Shown here one piece after another: positions 12,106 through 23,329 of a stretch of DNA of 64,000 nucleotides. The notes beneath the pieces were generated by a model. The model was not told the origin of the DNA. It ran no database searches and saw only the letters and a list, made by a program, of their open reading frames with translations. A program made the position numbers and the translations under genes. Position 1 is the stretch's first letter. Every line of letters begins with the position of its first letter. Origin of the DNA: Asparagopsis taxiformis (lineage: Eukaryota; Rhodophyta; Florideophyceae; Bonnemaisoniales; Bonnemaisoniaceae); contig JALQPE010002229.1 of assembly GCA_030407315.1 (NCBI GenBank), forward strand, positions 29,413-93,412, written 5' to 3'.

Positions 12106-12534
12106 TGAGAGTTCCGTCCCCCTCCCACCTAGGGAAGGGTGAGCAAGGAATTGGGAAGTCAGGAACATGGCTCAGCAGAACGTTTGTACGGCTGTGAGTG
12201 GCTTCCAGGAGCATTCTGTGTCATGTGTTATCTCAGCAACGTCTCTTATAGTCGAACCTCACGGGTTGTCAAGGTCTAAAACTAGTCCCCCCTACGGTCT
12301 AGCTAGTTAAATCATGTAAAGTTGTAGACTAATACAAAAATGTAGCAATCAATAGGCTTAGTAGCACTAAACTATGACATGAAGGTCAGATGTATAGATG
12401 AAAATAGAAAGGTGGGCTAAGCGAATAATGTTGAGATGAGAAAGACAGAACTTCATAGCAGGGAACAATAGCATAGGTTTTAATACTTCTCGTATGCTAT
12501 CTATTGCTCCTGTCATACTTTTAATATTCGACGG

Positions 12535-15065
12535 TGTGGATGTGGTCCGTGAGGACGTCCTTCTCAGTCTTCAAGTAGATGTGGCCGCGCGTGGGCAGAC
12601 CATAGACTAAATTCTGCTCCCACAGGAAGATCTCCTCACCTGAAGCCGACCCCGTAATGGTAAAGGTCACCGCGATCAACTAAGACGGAATAGGGTGGCA
12701 CATAAAAGTGGTTAACGGGAACCTTCCACATGTCGGCGTCCGTATGGACCAGGCATACATGACTATAAGGTGCAGCTACTATAAAGAACCCATCGGATCC
12801 GCTCGACATCATGAAATAGGATGGGGATTGGGTAGGTCCGACTCCTCAAAATTGGGATACTCAGAAGTCCGTGTGCCCATCCTGGTCCGCAGCCCCATCT
12901 GTTTTAAGAAGCAGCCGTAATCCTGTCTTCGGGAAAAAGACAGGATCCTCACCCTCCATTCCCAACTTCAAGAAATCCGCACAAACACCAAGAGCAAGCT
13001 CTGCCACCAACTTGTTCCTGTACATATCCAAATTCCCCTCCTCCAGCTTGTCGCACAATTCACACCGCGGCAGGGGGAGTCGCCCACGACCACCATCTAT
13101 GCGGTCCTTCGCAGCACCCACGTTGTGGATGAAATGCCACGGCGAAGGATCAAAACCGGGCTTGGCGAAATCTGGGGGCTCGTCCTGTGGTTTCCTGTCT
13201 TCATAATCAGAATCAGACTGCTGGGAGGGTTTCTGTGGCTTTTCAACCTCCTCAACCAGCTGGAACTGTCGAGAAAAGTGACTGAAGAGGTCATGCGTCG
13301 CGCTACCAGCCGTGGACGACTGCAAGAGGCCTTCCACAACAACCACCCCCATGTTGTCCAGCAACGCCGCTTCACCGCAAAGTACTATTCCACCACCGAG
13401 TCCTCAGCACCTGGCGATGCAGCTGCCAGGAATGCTGCCGCCTTTATTTCCGCCCGCACCGTCTCTACCGTCGTAATTTCCATGTAGTACTTCATCGGGC
13501 TACCAGACGCAATTGCGCTGGGGAGAACGGCGGCCACATTCTCATCGACGATACTGTCGGGAATAGGATTTTCATGGGCGTCGTCGAACTGGAGAATCGG
13601 CTCCCGAGAACGTCCTCTGGAAGCCGACTTGGATTTCTTTGACGACGACTTTGATGAAGTCTCACTGAGCTTCCTCTTTTAAAAGTACCAAATTTGGTAG
13701 AGGGCTCGGGCGTCGCAGAAGCGGTTTCCCAGTTGCGCTTCCCAAGGATGGAGCTTTTACCCGCATCCTTGGGTGCGCTCTCCAGCTCGACGACCTGAAC
13801 AGGGCTCGCACCACCCGCCGTCGCTGTTCCACCACGACCGGAACGACTCTCTTTCAGGCAGGTACTCCTTTTGGGCATCACTTTCCCAGAAGTTTCCACT
13901 CCGGACGATGCAGACACGACAGGGGTAGTGGCAGAAACAGAGGCAGCCTCGGAATAGCTGGAAGAATCTAATTGAGGTGGTACTACCTAAATTGGATTCT
14001 TCAAAGGCAAAGGAATGGAGGATGAAGGGATGGTCAGGGAAATGGAAGGGGAAGGGTTGGCGGAATCATGACCACATGTGACTGGGAGCGCAGCATGTGG
14101 GATGTGTGGGTCCACCACGTAAAATTGTTTCCGCATTTACATGTCGCGGTAGCCAGTTACGCGCAGGAGCATTTTCCTGGCGTCCTTTCAAAACATAGAC
14201 TTCCGATTGGGAAAGATGTTCTCAAACTTGGAGCCATTGGGAGGGCCTTCCTTGGGATGTAAGTCCGCTCAGAACCCCTTCTTGGGCACCATCAGCGCAA
14301 AAACTTCGACTACGCGTGAGTGAATGTCGAAGCTCTTGCTCGGGTCACCCACGCTGGGAATGGAGCCATCCAGCATCCTCAACACATCCGAAACGTTCCA
14401 ATACTCGGCCACCTCCTTCACGTACCCGAAGATTTCCAACAAACCAGCAATCCATTCCTGCCCAATGGTACCAACCGAGTTCGGTTTCAGCCCGGCCCAC
14501 CAACGGCTACAAGTGTAGTACGCCGTCATCTCGAGGTTGACACAATTTTGGACGTCCGGAGCACCCCTAAACGATCCGTTGAACAAAAATTTCACCGTAC
14601 ACCCAGCCAGATTCTCCGTCGAAGAGAACTGCACGAACTCTGGCCTGTTCGGAATAGTTTTCTGCAGCCAAATCCGTTTTCAAGAATTGCTCCATCGTTG
14701 CAGACTTCTTCAACCACTAGCCAACGACCTCTGATATTCACTTTGCGAGGTTCAACTTGCACTTCAGACGAACTATACTGGGCAATATTGATGCATGTCT
14801 CGCTTGCTGAAGGAGATTTACTCTTTTCCGCTACTTCTCCGCTATAGTGCAGAATTATATTTCTCCGCCACTAAATTCAACCATTAAGAAACCTTTCCTG
14901 GCTTTCATTCGATCCAATGAACTGTTTCACCACAATGATTTGTCCTATGCTCATTACTTTATGCACAATGATTGCTATTTCATCCGGGCTCGACCTACTC
15001 AATATCGTTTTGCTATCTTGTATCGCATTCCCTAAACGCCATCCTGGCCAAGACGTATCCACTTC
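12535..15065 (-). pseudogene. Decayed CACTA cargo gene, possible 2OG-Fe(II) oxygenase-like C-terminus
   Basis: Protein-like text runs on the reverse strand from about 15065 to 12535 through several frames. In order there is a region with DTSWPGWRLGNAIQDS, then EYWNVSDVLRMLDGSIPS (14634-14269), a Ser/Lys-rich linker (13917-13492), and a conserved C-terminal part. That part reads CELCDKLEEGNLDMYRNK, KTDGAADQDGHTDF, and finally SGEEIFL and LPTRGHIYLKTEKDVLTDH. The H-x-D in DGHTDF with later hydrophobic strands and a distal His is what a double-stranded beta-helix dioxygenase would show, but I recognise no specific family. Stops and frameshifts break it. The C-terminal part recurs at 63541-64000, also frameshifted. 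Confidence 0.4.
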
Positions 15066-16574
15066 CGTTTGTTACGCAGTGATGCTCTAAGCACTAATAC
15101 TGAATCTGATTTTCTCATGCACGTAGTTCCTACTCGTATACTCTACCATATTCTCGGCCCTATTCACAAGGTGAAAACACGATGTCTCGTTGAATCGTAC
15201 TCGGTGTGATATCTTAAATTAGGATACATTTTTATATTGCAATGCAGACTCACTGCTCGCTTGAAACATGAAAATTATAAAAATTCTTCGACACTGCTGT
15301 TTCCTAACCGCCACCATCCACGTGGCCCGCTTTGACTGCCTGCCAAGTGTACTCGGAGCATACAATGACGTTATCGATATATACCATCCACATCATCACT
15401 GGAAGCGCGGACTCCTCGTCCAGGAAAGTGCGCCATTTTTCTTACTCTTCACCTCCGCCTGTCCTGTAGGCCCCATATGCTAGTGTTTTTCCTATATTTC
15501 TGTAGTGATGACGTCATTCTAGACAATAAAAGGCGGTAGAAGATACGATAATGTGCGCCTCCTCTGCCAGATCATGTGCTTCCAAGCGTAATTCGCAGCC
15601 TAGGTATCGTTTTTCTGGGCCTCCCATCGCACCGCTCCGTTTCAAACTCATCCCTCTATTGTTCTCCTACACGTCATTTCCGCCCGTAGAGTACTACTTA
15701 AACGAAAGATTCTGGAAATCCCTGTTTCCATCTTCATATCCGTCGGAAACAAAGCAACAACCCTGGCCGTGGAAGCCGTATAGATCATCTAAACTGCTTC
15801 CAAAGCGTAAGTTTTAGATCATCAATACGGCTTCCAAGGCCAAAGTTGTTGCTTTGTCTCCGACGGATATGAACCATGATGGTACGTTTCCACAACTCAC
15901 GCCACTAACCCAGTTTTCTATTCGTTTTCTCTTTCTCAGGTTTCCAGTCGGTGAGTGTTCCACTTCTACTTTCATTTATCTTTCTCTCTTACCACTTCTC
16001 CACTAATTTTCTTTTCTGCCTGTGAGTACATATCTCAATTTGGGATGCAATGGTATTTGTTAAGGTACGTTAGTCTCCTAATCACCATCAATTTCCCTCT
16101 CCAATTCAACGTCACTAACTTGTTTCCTTTCTATACATCATTTTTTCTTCTTCTCTTCATTTCCTAGCTTATTCATGCAGCTCAATCAGTTGATAGATTT
16201 CTAGACTTTTCTAGTAGTTTTAGTTTTACTCGTCGGAATAGTGTTAGTTGTAGTAGCATTTTTAACATAGGGATTGTTTATTCTCAATGTAGCCTGCGCA
16301 AATAAACAAATCCAGAGTGAAGCTTCCCATATCGCACCCTCTTAGATTGCTACCTATCCTACCGCGTATACCTCTCGCTAGCTCATAGTCACTACGAAAT
16401 AAAAATTCCTAGCCGTACTATTCTGTCCATTCCCATATGAATACCGTCCATGCCCCATCCTCATAGCGCTAGAACTGCCTTCCTCTACCCCAGAAAGATG
16501 CCCACGACAGCGTGACGCTCCATCTCATCCACCACTCCCAGACACCGAATTTTACTATATCAGGACACTACTTT
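15066..16574. other. CACTA-1 interior, no recognisable gene
   Basis: The stretch is pyrimidine-rich on the forward strand with short unrelated frames. It contains the hairpin at 15735-15871 and nothing else that I can name. Confidence 0.3.
15735..15871. repeat. Imperfect 137-bp hairpin
   Basis: The left arm starts CATATCCGTCGGAAACAAAG and the right arm ends CTTTGTCTCCGACGGATATG. In between, GTGGAAGCCGTATAGATCAT pairs with ATCATCAATACGGCTTCC. The loop is around 15795-15815. A few mismatches suggest an older fold-back than the perfect palindromes elsewhere in the window. Confidence 0.75.
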
Positions 16575-17277
16575 TACTGTCTCCAGGTGCTGCCCAGGGC
16601 AGCACGAAATACTGTCTCCAGGTGCTGCCCAGGACAGCACAAAGTACTATCTCCAGGTGCTGCCCAGGGCAGCACAAAGTACTGTCTACAGGTGCTGCCC
16701 AGGGCAGCACGAAATACTGTCTACAGGTACTGCCCAGGGCAGCACAAAGTACTGTCTACAGGTACTGCCCAGGGCAGCACAAAGTACTGTCTACAGGTAC
16801 TGCCCAGGACAGTGAAAATCACTGTCTCCAGGTACTGCCCAGGACAGTGAAAATCACTGTCTCCAGGTACTGCCCAGGACAGTGAAAATCACTGTCTCCA
16901 GGTACTGCCCAGGACAGTGCACCGTGTTGGTTCCATCTATTGTCCCAGGCAGCGTATTTCACTATCCGGCCATGTTGCCTTGGCCAATACAAAACACTAT
17001 CCGCCAACACTGCCCAGTACAGTAAATTACATCATATCCAACTATTGAATAAATCATTAATTTTTACTGTCTCCATTCACTGCCTCAGACAGTACTGTGA
17101 GACAGTGTTTTTTACTGTCTGCAGACAGTGTTCCGTACTGTCTGCCAGACAGTGCAAATCACTGTCTCCAAGTGTGGCATTAATTTTCATTTGCCGCATA
17201 GTGATTTTTACTGTCTCAGACAGTAAAAATCACTGTCTCGCAGTACTGTCTGAGGCCCCCTTTTCAACACCGTAGTG
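16575..17277. repeat. CACTA-1 right subterminal repeats and terminus
   Basis: About nine or ten units of roughly 35 bp run to about 16920. Each pairs CAGGTGCTGCCCAGGGCAGCAC, or a variant such as TACTGCCCAGGACAGTG, with ACTGTCT. They are followed by looser CAGACAGT/ACTGTCTG palindromes and the terminal CAACACCGTAGTG. Many units are self-complementary. Long open frames here are only the repeat read through. The repeat type differs from the left end, as is common in CACTA elements. Confidence 0.8.
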
Positions 17278-17818
17278 TGAGCAAAGGCGGGAAAGCACAT
17301 CATTGTGGACAAGCCTCTCAATTGCGCCAAGGACGTCCAGTCCATCATTGATGCTTGCCGCGATTCTGGCGTGTTTTTTCTGGATGGGACGCAAGTCCTG
17401 CACTCGTTACGCGCTGGGATCATCCGAGACGTCATCAAGTCTCACGAGCTGGGAGATGTACTTCAGTTGAATACGACATTTCCCCTCCGAATTCCAGATT
17501 TCAAGAATGACATCAGATCCAATTCACACCTGGAACCACAGGGCAGTAAGGGAGATCTCTGATGGTACACTTCACGAGCCGCCGTTAATTATCTGGTTGT
17601 GGAGTCGCCTCGAAGAAATTATCAGTGACATGCAAGGAGACGATGGATTCGGAATTGGCGGGAGTTCTCAATGCTGCACATGCATTTTGAATTTGGTGAC
17701 TACGAAGAGAACAAAATTATGATGTCTTTTGATGTCGATTTCAGAGGTCCGCTCCGCCAGTACACAGAGATTGTTTCTCAGCGATTTGTTGACATGGGTG
17801 ATTGGTTAATGGGAAAAT
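17278..17818 (+). pseudogene. Gfo/Idh/MocA-family oxidoreductase, 3' part, broken
   Basis: Directly after the CACTA terminus the frame reads AKAGKHIIVDKPLN, the catalytic EKP-type motif with Asp in place of Glu. It continues with GVFFLDGTQVLHSLR and LGDVLQLNTTFPLR, the usual start of the C-terminal beta sheet domain. A frame change near 17555 leads to WYTSRAAVNYL and a later one to LHMHFEFGDYE and DVDFRGPLRQYTEI, ending at a stop near 17818. Together with 2312-2569 this gives about 265 codons, against roughly 330-370 in intact relatives. Confidence 0.7.
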
Positions 17819-18334
17819 AGGCAGTGGTGCTGACGAGGCAGGGATATGAAATGCGGTGTAGGATACTGGGTTAAACAGACGTGTGAGTACTGATGGTGCG
17901 TGACTTGCAGAAGAGAAGGGGAGTACGATAAGAGGGAAGACGCGTGGATGGAAGGGTGGAAGCGGTTGAAGGATGTGGAAGGGGGGAAACGGAATGTTGG
18001 TTAGTGGAGTGAAACGGTTGTGGAGAGGGAAAGCGAAAGAAATGGATGCCAAGAGCGCAGTTGTGGTCAGGTGCTGCAGATTCGGGTTTATGTTTGGGTT
18101 CATGTGCGCGTCTGGCACAGCGTGTAGTTCGTGTTCAGTACGCAGATTCGCAGATCTCGTCGCGACCAGTGAGTGGGTTGTGTATGAAACGATTCACCAA
18201 TCGCTGATGTTTGATAAATTTTAAGTAGAGGACAGTTAGTCGTAAGAAATATCTCGCCGCAAAATCAGTTCAAATATCTCAATGCTTTTCACAACCCATA
18301 TCAAGCGTGAGTTGAGCTGCACTGCGCACCTAGC
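17819..18334. other. Spacer, nothing recognised
   Basis: No conserved motif is seen. Frames are short on both strands. The stretch separates the 3' end of the oxidoreductase relic from the convergent 3' end of the DET1 relic. Confidence 0.3.
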
Positions 18335-19937
18335 TGCCATGGGCCGCGATACGATTTCCATATGGGTGAAAATTGACCACGGTTGGTGTGTTCAAACAGA
18401 ATTCCATGGATACCACAAATGGTAGGCACGGGTGGAACGGAAACACGTCTTTCCTCCGTCTAATCCCAGCCTCGACGTCCTCAGCTTCTGTCACTTGCTC
18501 CCGACCTGTTGCCACATTCGGGTTCCACGCCGACTCCACTGTCCCGCTTGCATCCCTCCGCGCTCGCTCCCCACTCGGCACCCCAGCCGCCAGCTTGAAC
18601 CTCAAACGTTCCCTGGAAACGCCCATGAACTTCACCGAACTTAAGTTCGGTGAAGTTCATGAGCCAATTGGCCCCCTTGAAACGTACATCTTGGTTCCGT
18701 CCAGTGCAGCTATTCGGTCGATGAAGTAGGAGAAAATGCACCGGTCAAGATACAGCGATGCAATACGAGCCTTGCAGCAACAGGAAGCGCCGCCAGCGCA
18801 GACTGCGTGCGTCGCACAGCAGATGCACCCTGACATCGATACGGATGCATCCTTATCGATCTCAGTGGAGACATGTCTCCACCCGTCCTAATCAAGTGCC
18901 ACTCGAAACGCCAGCAGACTCGCAAGCACCACCCTATCCCCCACGAATACATCCCTATATCTTTCATACAATTCCTGTAGTTCATTTGAGCTATTTTGAA
19001 ACAGTTGAACAATACGTCTGTTCACCATATCATATCCAACATAGAAGCAAGTGTTCAACCCAGCATCCAACGGCTAGCCTTAGCGTTCATACGTTCCTAG
19101 CTTGATAAAAATATGCCCCTCATCTAACAGGTGTGCTTTCAGCACCACTAGCATTCTGTACCTTCTGACAACGCGATAAAACCGTTCCGTATTCCCTTCA
19201 GCTTTATACCGTCGATATATATACACCATCAACTTTTACATAAGCCCCGTATAAAACTGCCTCGATAACTTACCATCATGGTTCCCCAGATCCTTCTGAA
19301 ACGCACGCTCTGGTTGCAGCTGACCCTCTGGCGGAAAACCAGCTCTATCCCTAGCTCTCTCCACTTCAAACTCATCGTCCAGTCTACAAACATCACCAAA
19401 CCTCGCCTGCAGCACAATTCTACCCGCCGTCTCATGCACCTTGAGCACATGGAGCACGTGTTGCCGAATCGACAGCACACACATGACATCAGTGCGCATG
19501 TGAACGCCCGAATGGCCTGCAAGCTGGATATAATCATCTGCGAGAAAGAAATGGTCCTCCACAGGCCCCGTTTCCACTTCAGCGAGGTGCAGCGTGACGC
19601 ACTCAAGAGAGGGCATATTGGAAGCTCCCGGCGGGCTATCCACCGCCACCGGCCGTTCAGGAACCTGCGCGCCCTCCGCTTGCGCATGGAACGACGTGAC
19701 GGTCATGTAGCGACGTGAGGGCGTGCACAGGCAGAATTCGCCCATAATGAGTTCGGCGCCTGTGGCAACGGGCAGCTGGGATTTTCGGGAGGAGAATCGG
19801 CCAAAGTCACCGGTGGAGTCCTTTGAGAAGTCGCAATGACGCGTGCGTACCGGAAACTGGATGGGAAGCTGGGTGAGAAGCTCTGGGTCCGGGACGCAGG
19901 GCGTGTTGGTGGCAGTGACGGGCTGGTAGACAGGCAT
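18335..19937 (-). pseudogene. DET1: DET1 (de-etiolated 1) homologue, C-terminal two thirds, broken
   Basis: DET1 works with DDB1 and COP10 in a CUL4 ubiquitin-ligase complex in the nucleus. Reverse-strand segments follow DET1 order. First is EFCLCTPSRRYM, then VTLHLAEVETGPVEDHFFL and VLSIRQHVLHVLKVHE (19937-19236). Next are VYIYRRYKAEGNTERFYR and LLDEGHIFIKLGTYE (about 19230-19080), then YDMVNRRIVQLFQNSS (about 19060-18950). The C-terminal signature follows: LRFKLAAG, then RKDVFPFHPCLPF and TPTVVNFHP (18580-18360). A TAA lies in frame at about 19235, and further frame changes and the palindrome at 18624 interrupt the rest. The N-terminal third is absent upstream of 19937. Confidence 0.75.
18624..18661. 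repeat. Perfect 38-bp palindrome inside the DET1 relic
   Basis: The left arm CATGAACTTCACCGAACTT is followed without spacer by its exact reverse complement. One arm reads as ordinary DET1-like coding text and the other is its fold-back copy, so the palindrome looks like a small inverted duplication that broke the frame. Confidence 0.85.
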
Positions 19938-19992
19938 CCCGGAATATATCTTATCCTCTGATCAGACAATTGTATTCGCAGGGCTGCGGTAA

Positions 19993-20259
19993 ACGGAAAC
20001 GCGTTGGACAGACACCGAGTATGTAAACGAAAGGCCAGTTGGAATAGATGCGAATGGCGGACCCACCATAGTTTATCCCCAGAAGGAAGTTGTTGTTGAG
20101 AAGGAAACGTATGGTTTAACTCAACGTTCCAACATGGTGTCAGAAATGTGTCGTATTGTTCTGGACATGGATATGAAAAGCGCCCAAAAATGGGCTAATG
20201 AAACACTGGCTACGAAGAAACTTGTAGATGTTCTTACAAAGCTGCTACACAGCAGATAG
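19993..20259 (+). CDS. Unrecognised 3' coding fragment
   Basis: An open frame without an upstream ATG ends at the TAG at 20257-20259. Its text is clearly protein-like: EYVNERPVGIDANGGPT, YPQKEVVVEKETYGL and SNMVSEMCRIVLDMDMKSA. I cannot assign a family. It lies just upstream of the truncated DET1 relic, in divergent orientation, and is probably the tail of another lost gene. Confidence 0.35.
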   Translation, partial: TETRWTDTEYVNERPVGIDANGGPTIVYPQKEVVVEKETYGLTQRSNMVSEMCRIVLDMDMKSAQKWANETLATKKLVDVLTKLLHSR

Positions 20260-21214
20260 GAGAGAACTCAATTGGCTTGGGCTTCATAGCAAAACGGACA
20301 GGATATTTTTATTTCTATACTTTGAGGGCGGTTCAAATGTTCAGTGGTACATCAGATAGCGTGAGTTGGGTATCTGTAAGTGGTCTAACAATACCTGTTC
20401 GTTATTGAAAGCTCTCCTCGTCCCATATGCCTCCATCGATAAGCTAATGTATCAAAATTTTGCCAGATGTTGGAGAACATCATATCGCCTCAAACCTAAC
20501 CGACCAAGTCACTTGCAGCTGCAGAATTTCCTGTGGAGAGGTGGTATCCACGTACAAAACAGTTTTCTGAAGCGGTCACCACTTCTTCATGAGTCAGGAA
20601 GACGGCAGCTCTTCCGAATTTTTTCTTCAAGAACTCCCTAGGTACGTCCACAGTTGTGTCATGAAATGCCCAGGGATGATGATGACATGGCAAGTCTCTT
20701 CATTGTTTTCCTTTGTGTCAATTTTTTCAAGACATTGGAGAGTCAGCAGCGCGACTCACCTGAAACAAGTGATTCCGAAAGTGCGGAATGCTAATTATGG
20801 TCGGGTCATGACATGATGCTTTGCTGGAGATGGTGCGGGTATATGAAGTGGTGGGAATATGCTCAGAAACGATCCATTACTGAAAATCACTGCCAGAACG
20901 ACCACTCAAGCTAACCCGGAAAACATTACATTACAACAGCTATAAGTTACCTACTTGGAAATTGTATCGCACCGTGTAAAAAATTTCTATGTGGAGTGGA
21001 ATGAATGGTTAGGTTTTTGAATGCAGCCAATTAGCGTTAGTGAGCGGCATTTGCGCATATTATTATGCGCCAAAAGTCCTCTTTTTGCGCTGCCCCCCTG
21101 GGCCATTCACCACCGGCGCATTTCCCTTAGTACCTCCTCATATTACCAAAAAATTAAGTTCCCGATGCAGACAGTCGTTCTCGCGGAAATTGCATACCAC
21201 CTGATTACAACCAA
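20260..21214. other. Spacer with an unrecognised reverse ORF
   Basis: A 65-codon reverse ORF at 20496-20693 (containing DVPREFLKKKFGRAAVF) looks protein-like but I cannot name it. The rest shows nothing beyond short frames. The C-terminal tail of the dehydrogenase relic may reach a little below 21215 in another frame. Confidence 0.25.
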
Positions 21215-22730
21215 TCATTGTATCTTGCCACCGCCGACTCCCTCATCGGCCCCCACATCGCCTTCCTTCATGCAACCAAACGCCGTCGCAGCATCCGAGG
21301 CCGCAACGTCATTCACCGCAACCGTTCCAAACTGTAACACTCTGCCCATTCTCATCACGCGTCCGACGTCCTTCGAGTACACACACGCCGCCAGTCCCAT
21401 TTCGGTGCCCTCATTCGCCCCTCGCACCACCACCTCTTCTTCGAACGCCAATATCGCCACCACAGGTCCAAATGTCTTCACCTTAGCCACGTCCATATCG
21501 TCTGTAACACCCAATAACAGCATCGCCGGATAGAAACAATCAGCCGATGCCGCACTTTCACCATTGCGCAATTTGTCTACATTACTCCCGCCAAGCGCCA
21601 GCACCGCGCCCGCAGCAACTGCCTGTTCCACCTGTCTTGCCACCCGATCAACCGCCGCGCTAGATATTAACGGTCCGAGCGTCACCCCTCATCCAGACCA
21701 TTGCCCATAACCGGCCCACCCATGCGTTGCAATAGCATCGAAGCAAACTTTTCATACCTGTCGCCGCGCTGTGCAAACACTCAGCTAGCTTCGATACAAG
21801 TCTGACCGCTAACCCGAAATTTATACTTCATCAGCCCGTCCACCGCCGCCTCTACATCACAATCGTCAAACACAATGAACGGTGCATGACCGCCAAGTTC
21901 TAAACTGCATTTCAAAACTTTCAGCCGCCAACTTTCCAATCAACTTCCCCTCTTTGGTACTACCCTTAAAACTAGCCATTCGCACTGCAAAATGCGCCAA
22001 AACGTGCTGCACAATCTCCTTTCCATGCTCACAAACCAGCACATTAAACACGCCGTCCACTCATCTCGCGCGTCGACTCAGCTCCGCAAACGCCAGCGCC
22101 GAAAGAGGCGTGCGCCCACTCCGATTAGCAATCACTACGCACCTGGCCGCCATAGCCGGTGCGACCTTCCTTGCTAGCATAGCCAGCGGAAAGTTCCAGG
22201 GTGTAATCGCCAAGCAGAAACCAACCGCCTCTCTCGTGACGATCATCGTGAACATGATGTTCAGCGAGTTGGGGCGTACTTATGTGGCGCGACTGCCCTC
22301 TCCCCGTCACGCCAAAAGTGCATACCAGTCGAGAACACTGGCCGCATAGTCGACCTCAGCACATGCCTCCTGTAGCGGCTTGCCGTTCTCCAACGCGATC
22401 AGTTGCGCTAGATACGCTTTGTATTCCAGTAGCAATTCATGCCACGCCCGCAGTGTTTGGCTTTGTATGACGACATCCGTGCCTCGCCATGTCTCCAACG
22501 CGCTTTCGGCCGTAGACATAGATTGTGCATTTCAATCATGATCGCAATGCACAATCTGTGTCTGCGGGCGTGGCTTCTGTGACGCGTCGTACAATTCTGT
22601 TTTATGTGGGGTTGGTAACGACGATGTCTCGTCGGTTACGTACTGGGATAAAAGTGCCGTCGATAAATGAACTGCCGACAATCAGACTGAGATCTTCCAG
22701 TAACAATGTATCGGCGTTAGCAAGATTCAT
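21215..22730 (-). pseudogene. Succinate-semialdehyde dehydrogenase-like aldehyde dehydrogenase, broken
   Basis: The reverse strand from the ATG at 22730 carries the ALDH fold in order: LEDLSLIVGSSFIDGTF, LAQLIALENGKPLQEA, AVGFCLAITPWNFPLAMLAR and GVFNVLVCEHGKEI. These are followed by [41 protein letters not shown] with the catalytic Cys, GPLISSAAVDRVARQVEQA, ETFGPVV-like KTFGPVVAIL, and FGCMKEG. The LELGGHAP and GKPL motifs are typical of the SSADH (GabD) branch of the GABA shunt. The span of 1.5 kb equals a full gene, but at least four frame changes and a stop after SGQTCIEAS make it a pseudogene. NAD(P)-dependent oxidation of a semialdehyde was its likely ancestral role. Confidence 0.75.
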
Positions 22731-22904
22731 GTACGAATTGGGATGTGGCGTGGACATATTGGTTGGCACTGGAAACTCGACTGCGGTTACTCGAGATGGT
22801 GGTGTTTTGCATTCGAAACATTCGAGACTCCGGAACATGTTGACCTGTTTGGCAAGTAAATCTGAGACAACATTGATTCTAAAACTACTGTTTTGGCCAC
22901 TAGA

Positions 22905-23310
22905 CATCAAGGGACAAGCCTGTCGAGAGCCGATCCTTCTCTTCAAGGATGTATTGCTGGCTTGACTTTGTCTACCTATGAGTACGACCTGGCGTGTGAA
23001 CTTCGTTCTACGGTACAGAAACTATATTACGGAAAAAATTCTCGTCGAGCTGTTTCAAGCTAGACATGATATTAAACTTGTTACTGCATGTGGGGGCCTC
23101 TACAGAAGCAGAATGCCACTTATAGAGTTACCTAATTGTCTTTCTATTCCAATAGTTCTTTCGTCTGAGCCAGATACCGTTCTGCTAGGAGCAGCTATTT
23201 TTTGGACTCGCATCTCATTCTTCACAGGCGGAAGAAGGGTGTGCAAAACAGCGTCTGAAAGAGTTTTCGTCAGATGTGACCCATGTTGGAAAAACGATAG
23301 GATGGACTAG
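22905..23310 (+). pseudogene. FGGY-family carbohydrate kinase, C-terminal fragment
   Basis: The forward text SRADPSLQGCIAGLTLST matches the GNRSP.ADP.L.G...GLT motif of FGGY kinases. After a frame change near 23030 it continues HDIKLVTACGGLYRSRMP (the I...GG..rN nucleotide-binding loop) and VLSSEPDTVLLGAAIFW (the E...LGAA motif). The resemblance is to D-ribulokinase-like FGGY proteins. The N-terminal FGGY_N domain is missing, and the fragment ends where R1 repeat sequence begins near 23330. Confidence 0.65.
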
Positions 23311-23329
23311 TAGGAGATACAATCAGACT

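Larger units (their letters stand above)
8500..12110. repeat. About 1-kb tandem units with embedded foldback elements
   Basis: Three diverged units follow each other. Each starts with a pyrimidine-rich stretch containing CTCATGTCT..GTCCTCCTTCATC (about 8545, 9620 and 10515). It then has a block with CGGTTTTGTATAGTCAATGTG (about 8822, 9895 as GATTTGGTGTGGTCACTGTG, and 11217) and ACCTTTCCAGAGGTCCTGGAG (about 8938, 10005, 11335), and ends in a foldback array (9212, 10281, 11631). No protein family is recognisable. The arrangement suggests repeated duplication of a block that already carried the palindrome. Confidence 0.65.
2570..17277. mobile_element. CACTA-1: 14.7-kb CACTA-type DNA transposon
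   Basis: The left end reads CACTACGGTGTTG and the right end CAACACCGTAGTG, a perfect 13-bp terminal inverted repeat with the CACTA signature of the En/Spm superfamily. It sits inside one Gfo/Idh/MocA gene whose halves flank it directly, which fixes both ends. Flanking bases are GTG on the left and TGA on the right, so the target duplication is either 2 bp (TG) or an eroded 3 bp. The left 500 bp match the left end of CACTA-2 at 53386. The interior holds a karyopherin fragment, tandem arrays, foldback repeats and a reverse-strand gene shared with CACTA-2. No transposase is recognisable, so this copy is probably non-autonomous. Confidence 0.8.

Noticed and set aside
16512..16885. Two overlapping forward ORFs with repeated QVLPRAA-like text
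   Set aside because: They are only the subterminal tandem repeat of CACTA-1 read through.
18758..19105. Forward ORF opposite the DET1 relic
   Set aside because: It is the antisense shadow of DET1-like text on the reverse strand.
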